A stretch of DNA of 64,000 nt from the NCBI RefSeq assembly GCF_014212055.1, contig NZ_JACJVO010000018.1, positions 62,001 to 126,000 of the forward strand. Reading direction: 5' to 3'. A program made the position numbers and the translations under genes. The notes below the pieces were generated by a model. That model had not been told where the DNA came from. It did not search any database and worked only from the letters and a program-made list of their open reading frames with translations. Below are positions 1 through 9,319 of this stretch, in pieces. Every line of letters starts with the position of its first letter. Within the stretch, counting starts at the first letter, position 1. This stretch comes from Cohnella zeiphila. Its GTDB lineage: Bacteria > Bacillota > Bacilli > Paenibacillales > Paenibacillaceae.

Positions 1-602
1 GCCAGCGCGCCCGCGCCGAGCGGAAGCGCGTCGATGCGCTTGTAGCTGTCCTGCAGCCGCTCGATGTCGCGGCCGAACATCGCCACGTACGCCATCAGGT
101 GGTGGGCGAACAGAATCGGCTGCGCGCGCTGCAGGTGCGTGTAGCCCGGCACGATCGTGTCGAGGTTGGCCTTGGCTTGTCCGATGAGCGCTTCCTGAAG
201 CTTGGACAGCATGCCGACGAACTCCACGACGCGCTTGCGCAGGTACAAGTGCATGTCGGTTGCCACCTGGTCGTTGCGGCTGCGGCCGGTATGGAGCTTC
301 CCGCCGACCGATCCGACTTCGTCGATCAGCGTCTTCTCGATGTTCATGTGGATGTCTTCGTCGGCGATCGAAAACTCCAGCTCCCCGCGCTGGATGCGGT
401 TGCGGACTCTCATCAGCCCTTCCTTGATCGTCTCGACGTCGGCGGCGGGCAAGATGCCGCAGTGCCCGAGCATCGAGACATGGGCGAGGCTGCCCTGAAT
501 GTCCTCTTCGGCCAGCTCCTTGTCGAACAGGATCGATGCCGTGTATTCCTCTACCAGTTGGTCGGTTTTCTTCGTAAACCGGCCCCCCCAAAGCTTGCTC
601 AT
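1..602 (-). CDS. argH: Argininosuccinate lyase, N-terminal part (cut by window edge)
   Basis: The first 200 codons are present; the rest lies beyond base 1. The enzyme splits argininosuccinate into arginine and fumarate, the last step of arginine synthesis, in the cytosol. The start [12 protein letters not shown] is the family's standard N-terminus, followed by the substrate-binding stretch [13 protein letters not shown] near residue 107 and [10 protein letters not shown] near residue 160, which carries the conserved TxxQ segment. The ATG at 602 has AAGGGAG about ten bases upstream. It is the last gene of the arg cluster but is separated from argG by 623 bases that hold a tandem-repeat array, so its coupling to the operon is uncertain. 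The lyase superfamily also includes fumarase and adenylosuccinate lyase, but the N-terminus and the gene context make argH nearly certain. Confidence 0.97.
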   Translation of the reverse strand, partial: MSKLWGGRFTKKTDQLVEEYTASILFDKELAEEDIQGSLAHVSMLGHCGILPAADVETIKEGLMRVRNRIQRGELEFSIADEDIHMNIEKTLIDEVGSVGGKLHTGRSRNDQVATDMHLYLRKRVVEFVGMLSKLQEALIGQAKANLDTIVPGYTHLQRAQPILFAHHLMAYVAMFGRDIERLQDSYKRIDALPLGAGAL

Positions 603-677
603 CTCGCGTAAACTCCCTTCGCTTCGACAATCTCGCGGCCCTTCTCGGCCTATCCGGCCGCCACGAAGCGGTTTTGA

Positions 678-1060
678 TTTGATTTCGGACGACATTCGGC
701 CCGGTCGGCCAATATACGGCGGAATTAATCTGATTTCAGACTAACTTCCGCCCATCCAGCCAGCACGCGACGGATTTGATCTGATTTCAGACTAACTCCT
801 GCCTATCCAGTCGGCACGCGACGGATTTGATCTGATTTCAGACTAACTTCCGCCCATCCAGCCGGCAGACGACGGAATTAATCTGGTTTCAGACTAACTC
901 CTGCCTATCTAGCCGGCACACGACGGAATTAATCTGATTTCAGACTAACTCCTGCCTATCCAATCGATACGCGACTGAATTGATCTGATCTCAGACTAAA
1001 TTGGGTCTGGCCACGTGGTAGCGGCGAATTTAGTCTGATTTCAAACGAACTCCTGATTCT
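678..1060. repeat. Tandem array of about eight 51-bp units between argG and argH
   Basis: The core TCTGATTTCAGACTAAC recurs at 729, 780, 831, 882 (one change), 933 and 984 (diverged tail), exactly 51 bases apart. A degenerate copy aligns at about 678 and another at 1034, after a 50-base step. Each unit carries the small dyad TCTGA-TT-TCAGA and a GC-rich half (near CCAGCCGGCACGCGACGG). The unit length is a multiple of three, but I see no start with a ribosome site and regard the array as non-coding. Outer copies are more diverged than inner ones, as expected of an array that grows from the middle. It fills most of the 623-base argG-argH gap, which is otherwise empty apart from a hairpin at 1145-1174. 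Confidence 0.93.
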
Positions 1061-1144
1061 GACGTCTCGTCTCGTCTCATCTCGTCCCGCCACGCCACGC
1101 CATACATGCGAACATGCCGGACGACGCCTCCAAAACGCCAAAGC

Positions 1145-1174
1145 GGGAGCGCCGCGGCGCTTCGCAACGCTCCC
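1145..1174 (-). other. Strong hairpin downstream of argG
   Basis: GGGAGCG (1145-1151) pairs with CGCTCCC (1168-1174), with a second self-complementary core GCGCCGCGGCGC inside. It lies 52 bases after the argG stop codon. On the minus strand only a short TTT follows, so it is a poor intrinsic terminator. It could protect the 3' end of an argG message or cause partial termination before argH. Confidence 0.5.
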
Positions 1175-1225
1175 GGCACTCCCTGGCTATGCGCGCAGCC
1201 CGTTCCAGGCTGCCTTCGCCCCGTT

Positions 1226-2470
<1,245 letters not shown>

Positions 2471-2514
2471 GGGAAAATGAACGCTCCTTCTTTATCCTGA
2501 TTAGTTACGAATGG

Positions 2515-3474
2515 TTACATGATCGCGGCCATGATCGCTTTTTGCGCGTGGAGCCGGTTCTCGGCCTCGTCGAAAATGACCGAGTTCGGGCCGTCGATAA
2601 CGCCCTCGCTCACTTCTTCCCCGCGGTGAGCGGGCAGGCAGTGCATGAACAGGTAGTCCTGCTTGGCGGATTGAACGAGCTGCTCGTTCACCTGATAATC
2701 TTTAAAAGCGCGCTCCCGCTCCTTCTGCTCTTCCTCGAAGCCCATGCTCGCCCATACGTCGGTGTAGACGACGTCGGCCCCTTCGATCGCTTCGCGCGGA
2801 TCGCGCAAAATGTCGACTTTCGCGCCCGTATCGGACGCGAACTCGCGCGCGAGGCGCACCTGCTCGGGATCCGGATCGTACCCTTCCGGCGATGCGCTGG
2901 CGAAGTGCATGCCCAGCTTGCTCGCGCCCATCATCAGCGAGTGCAGCATGTTGTTGCCGTCGCCGATATAAACGACTTTGAGCCCTTCCAGCTTGCCCTT
3001 CTTCTCCAATACCGTCTGGTAGTCGGCCATCGCCTGGCACGGGTGGGATTGGTCGGACAGCGCGTTGATGACCGGAACGGTCGAAGAGCGCGCGAGCTCG
3101 ACGACGTTGCGGTGTCCGAACGTCCGGATGATCATGCCGTCCAGATAGCGGGACATGACCATCCCGGTGTCGCGGATCGGCTCGCCGCGTCCCATCTGGA
3201 TGTCGTTGCGGCTGAGGAACAGCGCCTGCCCTCCCAGCTGATACATGCCCACCTCGAACGAAACCCGGGTGCGGGTGGACGATTTCTCGAAAATCATGCC
3301 CAGCGTCTTGCCTTTAAGCGGCTGATAAAGCTCGCCGTTTTTCTGCTTGCGCTTTAAGTCGATCGCCAGGTTGAGCAGGTAGCGGAGCTCCTCCGGCTTG
3401 TAATCGGCAATGCCGAGAAAATCCCGGCCCTTCAAGCCGATCGCCAATTCTTCTACGTTAACGGTAGGAAACAA
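2515..3474 (-). CDS. argF: Ornithine carbamoyltransferase (TTG start)
   Basis: Transfers the carbamoyl group from carbamoyl phosphate to ornithine, giving citrulline. The 319-residue product has the carbamoyl-phosphate motif STRT at residues 66-69, the HPCQA motif near 140 and the ornithine-loop HCLP motif near residue 280. The reading frame stays open far upstream into argD, but a TTG at 3474 is preceded by AAAGGAGGG with good spacing and starts just after the argD stop, giving the expected length; I chose it over upstream ATG codons. It lies 20 bases after argD, so the two are co-transcribed. The catabolic paralogue ArcB is excluded by the biosynthetic context, not by a residue. Confidence 0.97.
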   Translation of the reverse strand: MFPTVNVEELAIGLKGRDFLGIADYKPEELRYLLNLAIDLKRKQKNGELYQPLKGKTLGMIFEKSSTRTRVSFEVGMYQLGGQALFLSRNDIQMGRGEPIRDTGMVMSRYLDGMIIRTFGHRNVVELARSSTVPVINALSDQSHPCQAMADYQTVLEKKGKLEGLKVVYIGDGNNMLHSLMMGASKLGMHFASASPEGYDPDPEQVRLAREFASDTGAKVDILRDPREAIEGADVVYTDVWASMGFEEEQKERERAFKDYQVNEQLVQSAKQDYLFMHCLPAHRGEEVSEGVIDGPNSVIFDEAENRLHAQKAIMAAIM

Positions 3475-3494
3475 GGGGTTCCCTCCTTTAGGGG

Positions 3495-4673
3495 TTAATG
3501 GGTCGCGGCGGCCGCTTGTTCGGCCAGGACGGCGGAGATCAGCGACACCGCCTCTTCGATCTCCTCGGCGGTAACGAGCAGGTTCGGCAGCAGGCGCAGC
3601 ACGTTCGGCCCGGCCGTAATGACGAGCAGTCCGCGCTGCTGCAGCTCGGCGACGATGCCGGCGACAGGGCCCGCGCACTCGATGCCGACAAGCAGCCCCT
3701 TGCCGCGCACGTCGACCACGTTCGGCAGTCCTTTCAGCGCCTCTTTCAGCCTGCCGACGAGCAGCTCGCCGGACGCCGCGGCGCGCTCCGGCGCCTTTTC
3801 CTGCAGCATCGTCTCGATCGTGGCGATGACGGCCGCGGTGGCGATCGGCGTTCCGCCGAACGTCGAGCCGTGCGAACCCGCCGCAAATGCCGGGACGAGC
3901 GGCGCTTTGGCCAGCATGGCGCCGACCGGGAAGCCGCTGCCGATCGCTTTGGCGAGCGTGAAAATATCCGGTTCGATGCCGTAGTGCTCGTAGGAGAACA
4001 ATTTGCCGGTGCGGCCCATGCCGGTCTGAATCTCGTCCATAATCAGCAGCAGGCCGTGGCGGTCGCACAGCTCGCGAACGGCGGTCGCGAACGCCTGATC
4101 GACGATATGGACGCCGCCCTCCGCCTGGATCGTCTCCAGCAGGATCGCCGCCGTCTTGTCGGTAATGGCGGCTTCGACCGCTGCCAGATCGTTCAGAGGC
4201 ACATGCACGAAGCCTTCCGGAAGCGGCAGAAAGCCTTCTTTCACCTTATCCTGGCCGGTTGCGGTCAGCGTCGCCAGCGTGCGGCCGTGGAACGACTGCT
4301 TGAACGCAATGATCTCGTAACGCCTGTTGCCAAGCACCTTCTGATGGTAGCGGCGGGCCAGCTTGATCGCCGCTTCGTTCGCTTCGGCGCCGCTGTTGCA
4401 GAAGAAGACGGCGTCGGCGCAGCTGTTGTCGGTGAGCAGCCGGGCCGCCTTCTCCTGGTTCGGGATATGGAACAGGTTGGATACGTGCCAGAGCTGGTCG
4501 AGCTGGTTCACGAGCGCGTTCTTGACCCGTTCCGGCACGTGCCCGAGACCCGTGACCGCGATGCCGGTCATGAAGTCGAGATATTCCTTGCCCTGATCGT
4601 CCCAGAGGCGGCTGCCTTTCCCCTTGACCAAAGTGATCGGATAACGCGCGTAATTGGGAAACAAACTGCTCAT
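3495..4673 (-). CDS. argD: Acetylornithine aminotransferase
   Basis: A PLP enzyme that converts N-acetylglutamate semialdehyde and glutamate into N-acetylornithine and 2-oxoglutarate. The 392 residues form a class-III aminotransferase: the cofactor stretch FCNSGAEANEAAIKLAR near residue 93, FHGRTLATL near 128, the MDEIQTGMGRTG block near 209, and the PLP lysine in TLAKAIGSGFP near 240. The start ATG at 4673 has GGAGGGGAG upstream. It is 34 bases from argB and 20 bases from argF in one polar run. Some ArgD enzymes also serve lysine synthesis as succinyldiaminopimelate transaminase; the sequence alone cannot exclude that. Confidence 0.97.
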   Translation of the reverse strand: MSSLFPNYARYPITLVKGKGSRLWDDQGKEYLDFMTGIAVTGLGHVPERVKNALVNQLDQLWHVSNLFHIPNQEKAARLLTDNSCADAVFFCNSGAEANEAAIKLARRYHQKVLGNRRYEIIAFKQSFHGRTLATLTATGQDKVKEGFLPLPEGFVHVPLNDLAAVEAAITDKTAAILLETIQAEGGVHIVDQAFATAVRELCDRHGLLLIMDEIQTGMGRTGKLFSYEHYGIEPDIFTLAKAIGSGFPVGAMLAKAPLVPAFAAGSHGSTFGGTPIATAAVIATIETMLQEKAPERAAASGELLVGRLKEALKGLPNVVDVRGKGLLVGIECAGPVAGIVAELQQRGLLVITAGPNVLRLLPNLLVTAEEIEEAVSLISAVLAEQAAAATH

Positions 4674-4707
4674 GCTTAAACTCTCCCCTCCAAAATTTAG
4701 TTTGCCC

Positions 4708-5493
4708 TTACTCCCGCACGATGCGGGTGCCGATGCCGCCTTCGCGGACGGCGCGGCTCAGCACGCGCGGCTCCGCTCCGTCGACGATGACGACTTCCCG
4801 CACGTCGCCGTGCAGGCATTTCATCGCGGCGCGAACTTTCGGAATCATGCCGCCGTAGATCTCGCCGCTTCCGATCATCTCTTCGATGTCGGCGAACGTG
4901 ACTTGCGGCAGCACCTTCTTCTCGCCGTCTACCGTACGCATGATGCCGGGCACGTCGGTGACGACGATCATCGAATCGACGCCAAGCCGCGACGCGACCG
5001 CGCCGGCCGCCGTGTCCGCGTTGATGTTGTAGCGCTGGCCTTGCGCGTCGATGCCGATCGGCGCAATGACGGGCAAGTAGCCGAGGGCGACGACGCCTTC
5101 GATCAGCTCGGCGTTGACGCCGGCGACGTCGCCGACGAAGCCGATCTCGTCCGCATTGGCGACGGGCTGCGCCTCGATCAGCCGGCCGTCCGTGCCGGAC
5201 AGGCCGAGCGCCTTGGCTCCGTTCTGTTGTAGCTTGCGGACGATCTCCTTGTTGATGCGCCCCGCCAGCACCATCTCGACGACTTCGAGCGTCGCCTCGT
5301 CGGTGACGCGCAGGCCGTTCACGAAGCGGCTCTCGATGCCGAGCTTGCCGAGCGTCTCGTTAATGGCCGGCCCGCCTCCGTGCACGATGACCGGCTGAAC
5401 GCCGCTCTCCTGCAGCTCGCGCAAATCTTGAAAAAAAGCGTCCGGCAGCGCCGCGAGCGTGCTGCCTCCGCACTTCATCACGAATCGGTTCAT
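4708..5493 (-). CDS. argB: Acetylglutamate kinase
   Basis: Phosphorylates N-acetylglutamate with ATP. The 261-residue product is an amino-acid kinase: KCGGSTL at residues 8-14 binds phosphate, IVHGGGPAINETL near 38-50 binds acetylglutamate, and the ATP-site stretch IVVTDVPGIM lies near residue 170. The N-terminal helix that arginine-sensitive hexameric kinases carry before the kinase core is absent, because the core starts at residue 4, so direct feedback by arginine is less likely; this is an inference. It starts 18 bases after argJ with AAGGAAG upstream of the ATG. Confidence 0.97.
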   Translation of the reverse strand: MNRFVMKCGGSTLAALPDAFFQDLRELQESGVQPVIVHGGGPAINETLGKLGIESRFVNGLRVTDEATLEVVEMVLAGRINKEIVRKLQQNGAKALGLSGTDGRLIEAQPVANADEIGFVGDVAGVNAELIEGVVALGYLPVIAPIGIDAQGQRYNINADTAAGAVASRLGVDSMIVVTDVPGIMRTVDGEKKVLPQVTFADIEEMIGSGEIYGGMIPKVRAAMKCLHGDVREVVIVDGAEPRVLSRAVREGGIGTRIVRE

Positions 5494-5511
5494 GTCTTCC
5501 TTGCGGCCCCC

Positions 5512-6738
5512 TTACGTCCGGTAGGCGGCGTTGATCCGCACGTAGTCGTAAGTCAGATCGCAGCCCCAGGCGACCGCCCGGCCGCTTCCCATGTTCAAGT
5601 CGACAAAGATATCGACCTGGCTGCCCTTCAAATATTCGAGCGCGATGTCCTCGTCGAACGGAACGGGGCGCGATTGCTCCAGCACGGAGATGTCGCCGAG
5701 CCGGATGTCGACGGTGTTCACGTCGACCGGCACGCCCGCGCGGCCGACGGCGGCGATAATGCGCCCCCAGTTGGCGTCGGCGCCGAACGCGGCCGACTTG
5801 ACGAGGCTGGAGCCGATGATCGTCTTGGCGATCGCTCGCGCGTCGTCGTCGCTCCGCGCGCCGGCGACGGTCGTCTCGATCAGCTTCGTCGCGCCTTCCC
5901 CGTCGCGCGCGATCGCCTTCGCCAGCTCCGCGCACACGTAGCGCAGGCCGTCCGCGAATGCCGCGAAGTCGGCGTGCCCGCGACTGAGCTCGCGGTTGCC
6001 CGCCAGCCCGCTCGCCATCGCGACGAGCATGTCGTTCGTGCTCGTATCGCCGTCGACGGTAATCATGTTGAACGTAACGTCGGTCGTCTCGCGCAGCAGC
6101 TCCTGCAGCAGCGAAGCCGAGATCGCCGCATCCGTCGTTACGAAGCCGAGCATCGTCGCCATGTTCGGGTGAATCATGCCCGAGCCTTTGGCCGCGCCGG
6201 AGATCGTCACCTTTTGTCCGTCCACGGTCAGCGTCACGCATGCCGTCTTTTTGACCAAATCGGTCGTCAGAATCGCCTGGCAGAAATCTTCCGATCCCCG
6301 CTCATCCGATCGCAGCCGCTCCGGAAGCTTCGCGATGCCCGCGGACACGCGGTCCATCTTCAGCAGTTCCCCGATGACGCCGGTCGACGCCACCGCCACC
6401 AGATGCTTCGGGATGCCGAGCGCTTCCGCCAGCTCCGATCGCATCGTTCGCGCGTCGTCTTCCCCCTGCTTCCCCGTGCAGGCGTTGGCGTTGCCGCTGT
6501 TTACGAGCACCGCGCGCAGCTTGCCTTCCTCGGCCAGGCTCTCGCGCGTCACCTGCAGCGGAGCCGCTTGAAACAAATTCGTCGTATATACCGCCGCGGC
6601 AGCCGCCGGCACGTCGCAGACGATCGCTCCCAGATCGTGGCGATCCGTCTTTTTGAGGCCGCAGTGCAGTCCGCTGGCCCGAAAACCCTTCGGCGACGTA
6701 ACGCCGCCCTCCGGGACGATCTCGAATGATTTCCCCAT
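5512..6738 (-). CDS. argJ: Bifunctional ornithine acetyltransferase / N-acetylglutamate synthase
   Basis: Moves the acetyl group from N-acetylornithine to glutamate, which recycles acetate in the cyclic arginine pathway; many forms also make N-acetylglutamate from acetyl-CoA. The 408 residues include the autocleavage site PNMATML, where Thr195 becomes the nucleophile at the new N-terminus of the beta chain. Other family blocks are GVTSPKGF near residue 12 and NSGNANACTG near 80. No argA or argE gene is visible here, which agrees with the cyclic route. It lies between argC and argB with short gaps. Confidence 0.97.
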   Translation of the reverse strand: MGKSFEIVPEGGVTSPKGFRASGLHCGLKKTDRHDLGAIVCDVPAAAAAVYTTNLFQAAPLQVTRESLAEEGKLRAVLVNSGNANACTGKQGEDDARTMRSELAEALGIPKHLVAVASTGVIGELLKMDRVSAGIAKLPERLRSDERGSEDFCQAILTTDLVKKTACVTLTVDGQKVTISGAAKGSGMIHPNMATMLGFVTTDAAISASLLQELLRETTDVTFNMITVDGDTSTNDMLVAMASGLAGNRELSRGHADFAAFADGLRYVCAELAKAIARDGEGATKLIETTVAGARSDDDARAIAKTIIGSSLVKSAAFGADANWGRIIAAVGRAGVPVDVNTVDIRLGDISVLEQSRPVPFDEDIALEYLKGSQVDIFVDLNMGSGRAVAWGCDLTYDYVRINAAYRT

Positions 6739-6780
6739 GAAAACTCCGTTCCTCCGTCCGTCGTAACTTGCCGCGCTCTA

Positions 6781-7842
6781 TTAAGGGTAAACCGGCGTAA
6801 ACGTCAAGCCGAGCGTCTCGTCCCAGCCCATCATCAGGTTCAGGTTCTGAATGGCCTGACCGGCCGCGCCCTTCACCAGGTTGTCGATGACCGAGAACAC
6901 CGTCAGCCGCCCCGTTCGCTCGTCCGCGAACAAGCTGATGTCGCAATAGTTCGAGCCGTACACTTCCTTCGTCGCCGGGTACGTCCCGGTCGGCCGCACG
7001 CGCACGAACTTCCTGCCCTCGTAGAACTGCCGGTACAGCTCATGAAAATCGGCGCTCGTTCGGCTCCTGTCGGTCAGCGTGGCGTACATCGTGCTCATGA
7101 TGCCTCGAGTCATCGGCGTCAGGTGCGTCGTGAACGTCGTGGCGACCGGGCGCCCCGCCGCGCGGGCGAGCACCATCTCGATCTCCGGCGTATGCTGATG
7201 CTGGCCGACCTTGTACGCTTTGAAGTTCTCGTTCACTTCGGAAAAGTGGGCGTTCAGCTGAAGCCCGCGTCCGGAGCCGGAGACGCCGGTCTTGGCATCG
7301 ATGACGATCGAGTCCGGATCGATCCAGCCTGCCTTCACCGCCGGATACAGCCCAAGCACGGTCGCCGTCGGGAAGCAGCCCGGATTGGATACGAAACTCG
7401 CTCCCGCCACTTCGTCGCCAAACAGCTCGCACATGCCGAACACGGCCTGATCCAGCTCCTCCTGGCCCGCAGCCTCCTTCTTATACCACTTCTCGTACTG
7501 CGCGCGGTCCTTCAGCCGGAAGTCGCCGGACAAGTCGATGACCTTGAGCCCCGCCGCGAGAAAATCCGGCGCCAGCTTGGCGCTCACTCCGTGCGGCGTC
7601 GCCAGGAACACGACGTCCGCCTTGCTCCGGATCAATTCCGGATCGACGGCGTCCAGCGCATCGGTGACGATCTCCGTCAAGTGCGGGAAACTCTCGGAAA
7701 ATAAGGACCCGGCCGACGAAGAGGATACGACCGAAGTGACCTTCACGCTAGGATGGGCGGCCAGCAGGCGAATCAGCTCGACGCCGCCGTAGCCGGTGGA
7801 GCCGACGATCGCCGCGCGAAGCTGGGCAGGTTGTGTCGTCAT
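6781..7842 (-). CDS. argC: N-acetyl-gamma-glutamyl-phosphate reductase
   Basis: NADPH-dependent reduction of N-acetylglutamyl phosphate to the semialdehyde. The 353-residue product has the dinucleotide motif GSTGYGG at residues 14-20 and the catalytic cysteine Cys156 in SNPGCFPTA, followed by the GVSGSGRG and HQHTPEI blocks typical of the family. It is the first gene of the arg operon: the leader upstream carries a sigma-A-like promoter with an ArgR-type operator (7969-8003), and prfB upstream ends in its own terminator. Length and motifs are complete. Confidence 0.98.
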   Translation of the reverse strand: MTTQPAQLRAAIVGSTGYGGVELIRLLAAHPSVKVTSVVSSSSAGSLFSESFPHLTEIVTDALDAVDPELIRSKADVVFLATPHGVSAKLAPDFLAAGLKVIDLSGDFRLKDRAQYEKWYKKEAAGQEELDQAVFGMCELFGDEVAGASFVSNPGCFPTATVLGLYPAVKAGWIDPDSIVIDAKTGVSGSGRGLQLNAHFSEVNENFKAYKVGQHQHTPEIEMVLARAAGRPVATTFTTHLTPMTRGIMSTMYATLTDRSRTSADFHELYRQFYEGRKFVRVRPTGTYPATKEVYGSNYCDISLFADERTGRLTVFSVIDNLVKGAAGQAIQNLNLMMGWDETLGLTFTPVYP

Positions 7843-7968
7843 GGCATTCTCTCCCTCTATTTCAATCCCGCTCCCGTGCGGGAGCGACGCGGAAAACCAA
7901 CTTTTATTGTACCGAATCGCACCGTGGAAGTAAAAACAATTTCCGGGGGTTCGCCGTTTCAGGAATTA

Positions 7969-8003
7969 TGTATTATTATACATTCACATTATTATTTATA
8001 CAA
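7969..8003 (-). promoter_or_regulatory. arg operon promoter with overlapping ARG box
   Basis: On the minus strand, TTGTAT (8003-7998) and a perfect TATAAT (7980-7975) stand 17 bases apart. The -10 box lies inside the 14-base dyad TGTATAATAATACA (7969-7982), which fits the ArgR/AhrC operator pattern TGnAT-N4-ATnCA at every fixed position. A second, half-conserved site with ATACA overlaps the -35 region. Binding of arginine-loaded repressor would block the promoter directly. The leader to argC is about 125 bases. Confidence 0.75.
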
Positions 8004-8037
8004 TCTTTTTTTGACTGTTGCGTCCAATCTTTATCAC

Positions 8038-8084
8038 AAAAAGACGGCCGAAGCTCCCCTGCTTCCAAGGGAACCTCGGCCGTC
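8038..8084 (-). terminator. Intrinsic terminator of prfB
   Basis: On the minus strand, GACGGCCGA pairs with TCGGCCGTC around a further GC-rich inner stem, and TTTTT follows (8042-8038). It begins 13 bases after the prfB stop codon and separates prfB from the arg promoter. Confidence 0.92.
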
Positions 8085-8096
8085 GCGGCGCTTCAG

Positions 8097-9222
8097 TCAG
8101 GCGTTCGCTTCCGGCTGCTTGATCTGGCTGCGCAAATAGCCGTCGATGAACGCGTCGAGATCGCCGTCCATGACCGCCTGCACATTGCCCGTCTCTACGC
8201 TGGTGCGATGGTCCTTGACCATGCTGTACGGATGGAAGACGTAAGAGCGGATCTGACTGCCCCAAGCGATATCCATCTGCTCGCCGCGGATCTCGGCCAG
8301 CTCCTTCTGCTGCTCCTGGATCTTCAACTCGTACAGCTTCGACATCAGCATTTTCATCGCGCGGTCGCGGTTCTGAATCTGCGAGCGCTCCGTCTGGCAG
8401 GCGACGACGATGCCGGTCGGCAAGTGGGTGATCCGAATCGCCGACTCCGTCTTGTTGATATGCTGGCCGCCCGCGCCGCTGGAACGATACGTATCGACGC
8501 GAAGGTCCTCCGGCCGGATGTCGATCTGCACGTCGTCGGGAATTTCCGGCACGACGTCGCACGAGACGAACGACGTATGGCGGCGCCCCGACGCATCGAA
8601 CGGCGAGATCCGCACGAGCCGGTGCACGCCTTTCTCCGCTTTCAGGTACCCGTAGGCATTGTAGCCCCGGACCATGATCGTGACGCTCTTAATGCCCGCT
8701 TCGTCGCCCGGCAGGAAGTCGAGCACTTCGACTTTGAAGCCGCGCTTCTCCGCCCAACGGGTATACATTCGGTAGAGCATCTGCGCCCAGTCCTGCGACT
8801 CGGTGCCGCCCGCTCCGGGATGGAGCTCCAGAATAGCGTGCGCCTTGTCGTACGGCTGGTTCAGCAGAAGCTGCAGCTCGAACGAATCGACGCTCGCCGC
8901 CAGCGTTTTCACGCTTTGCGCCCATTCCGCCTGCATGCTCTCATCCGGTTCTTCTTCCAGGATCTCCAGCATCGCCTCCAGGTCTTCCTGCTCCGAAGCG
9001 AGCTTGCCGTACTGCTCCACGACGCTCTTGATCGCGTTCAGCTCGGCGATCACGCCCTGCGCCTTCTCGTTATCGTCCCAGAAGTCGGGCGCGCTCATCT
9101 TCTCTTCGAAGTTGGCGATCATCTCCGTCTTGAGATCTAAGTCAAAGAGACCCCCTGAGTTGCCGGAGTCGCTTCGCGGTCTCGCGAAGGTCTTGCTTCA
9201 AGCTTACATCGATATCTGCCAT
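8097..9222 (-). CDS. prfB: Peptide chain release factor 2, with programmed +1 frameshift
   Basis: Releases finished proteins at UGA and UAA. The gene is read in two frames: ATG at 9222 opens 26 codons that end at UGA (9144-9142), and translation continues in the +1 frame from GAC at 9143 to the stop at 8097, giving 374 residues. The tripeptide SPF (in RISPFDA), which selects the second and third stop bases, and the catalytic GAGGQH motif are intact. Coordinates span both parts. SD GAGGTGA lies six bases before ATG. The gene follows secA after 97 bases, as in B. subtilis. Confidence 0.97.
9141..9157 (-). promoter_or_regulatory. RF2 programmed +1 frameshift signal
   Basis: The minus strand reads CAGGGGGTCTCTTTGAC: an SD-like AGGGGG three bases before the slippery CTT, then the in-frame UGA followed by C. 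This is the classical RF2 autoregulation site. When RF2 is scarce, the ribosome pauses at UGA and slips by +1 to GAC, so full-length RF2 is made only when needed. Confidence 0.95.
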
Positions 9223-9319
9223 GCACATTCACCTCGTCGAAATATCGTCTTGCCCAAAACAGACGCAAGCGGCGCCCGTCCGCCCATCTATCGAGGCGCG
9301 GCACCGCTCGCATTCTTCT

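Noticed and set aside
678..1060. Repeat array considered as CRISPR
   Set aside because: The units are directly joined 51-base copies without unique spacers, and no cas gene is near.
3475..4068. Extended ArgF frame reaching into argD
   Set aside because: Arg/Ala-rich shadow of argD; the TTG at 3474 has a strong ribosome site and gives the family length.
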